Below, piece by piece: positions 63,895-64,000 of a DNA stretch of 64,000 nt; within the stretch, counting starts at the first letter, position 1, and each line of letters begins with the position of its first letter. Both the position numbers and the translations under genes were made by a program. Origin of the DNA: Chlamydoabsidia padenii (lineage: Eukaryota > Mucoromycota > Mucoromycetes > Mucorales > Cunninghamellaceae). The stretch spans positions 361,031 through 425,030 of the forward strand of contig JAIWND010000024.1 of the NCBI GenBank assembly GCA_025330725.1, read 5' to 3'. The notes beneath the pieces are model-generated. The model made no database searches and was not told the origin of the DNA. It saw nothing but the letters and a program-made list of their open reading frames with translations.

Positions 63895-64000
63895 ATGTCC
63901 AAGTTTTTCTCTGTTGAAGAAGTTGCCAAGCATACTGCTCCTAATGATTGGTAAGTAATGAACCTGTTCCTAGAGAAACAGGCAGCCAACTAATATTATA
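63895..64000 (+). CDS. Cytochrome b5-like protein, first exon (cut by window edge)
   Basis: Exon 1 (63895-63950) reads MSKFFSVEEVAKHTAPND and ends in a strong GTAAGT donor with a split codon TG|. The pattern (F/Y-S-x-E-E-V-A-K-H) is the start of a cytochrome b5 heme-binding domain, whose next residues would normally be WLVI and then the HPGG heme ligand motif. The rest lies past the window, so it could be a stand-alone cytochrome b5, an electron donor to desaturases and P450s in the endoplasmic reticulum, or the N-terminus of a larger b5 fusion. Confidence 0.7.

Overview
The window looks like nuclear DNA of an early-diverging filamentous fungus, most likely Mucoromycota (Mucorales-type). Evidence: AT-rich intergenic DNA with long A or T runs, many short GT-AG introns (about 45-100 bases) in almost every gene, fungal gene fusions such as pentafunctional AROM, and gene relics that resemble families expanded in Mucorales. 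I cannot name the genus from sequence alone.

Layout. 0.6-2.5 kb: a divergent pair, a TMEM14-family protein (-) and a multi-pass membrane protein (+). 2.7-5.4 kb: two decayed, probably mobile or lineage-expanded genes, including a Fanzor/TnpB-like relic. 5.7-23.6 kb: a run of minus-strand genes: PKA catalytic subunit, an SH3 protein of Nbp2/Skb5 type, inorganic pyrophosphatase, mitochondrial-type arginine carbamoyl-phosphate synthase large chain, and a diaphanous-type formin. 24.5-27.3 kb: a repeat island with a candidate solo LTR, a diverged LTR, a complete short non-autonomous LTR retrotransposon with identical LTRs, and a tRNA-Lys(TTT). 27.8-32.2 kb: a divergent pair, GSK3 kinase (-) and malonyl-CoA decarboxylase (+). 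32.7-48.5 kb (minus strand): an SH3/Ras-association polarity-type protein, ribosomal protein eL42, a YEATS2-like chromatin reader, a RasGEF-like protein with a C-terminal WxGY repeat, mitochondrial methionyl-tRNA synthetase and a RsfS-type ribosome silencing factor. 48.9-54.5 kb (plus strand): a 21-exon membrane-anchored armadillo/SPRY protein and COX16. 54.7-63.1 kb (minus strand): AROM and ERB1. The first exon of a cytochrome b5-like gene (+) is cut by the right edge.

Most genes are conserved housekeeping or signalling genes: cAMP/PKA, GSK3, formin and SH3/RA polarity proteins, arginine and aromatic amino-acid synthesis, ribosome biogenesis, mitochondrial translation and cytochrome oxidase assembly. 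They are not an operon or a metabolic cluster. Gene models were assembled by hand from splice sites, and in every complete model the exon lengths keep phase from start to stop. The least ordinary signals are (1) a recurrent non-coding motif CAAATCCCG, often near TTCATGCA, in promoter-like positions; (2) the young non-autonomous LTR element beside the tRNA gene; (3) the Fanzor-like relic; (4) a stop-containing copy of pyrophosphatase exon 1; (5) complementary tetranucleotide repeats inside the first intron of the eL42 gene. I found no CRISPR array, bacterial operon or secondary-metabolite cluster.
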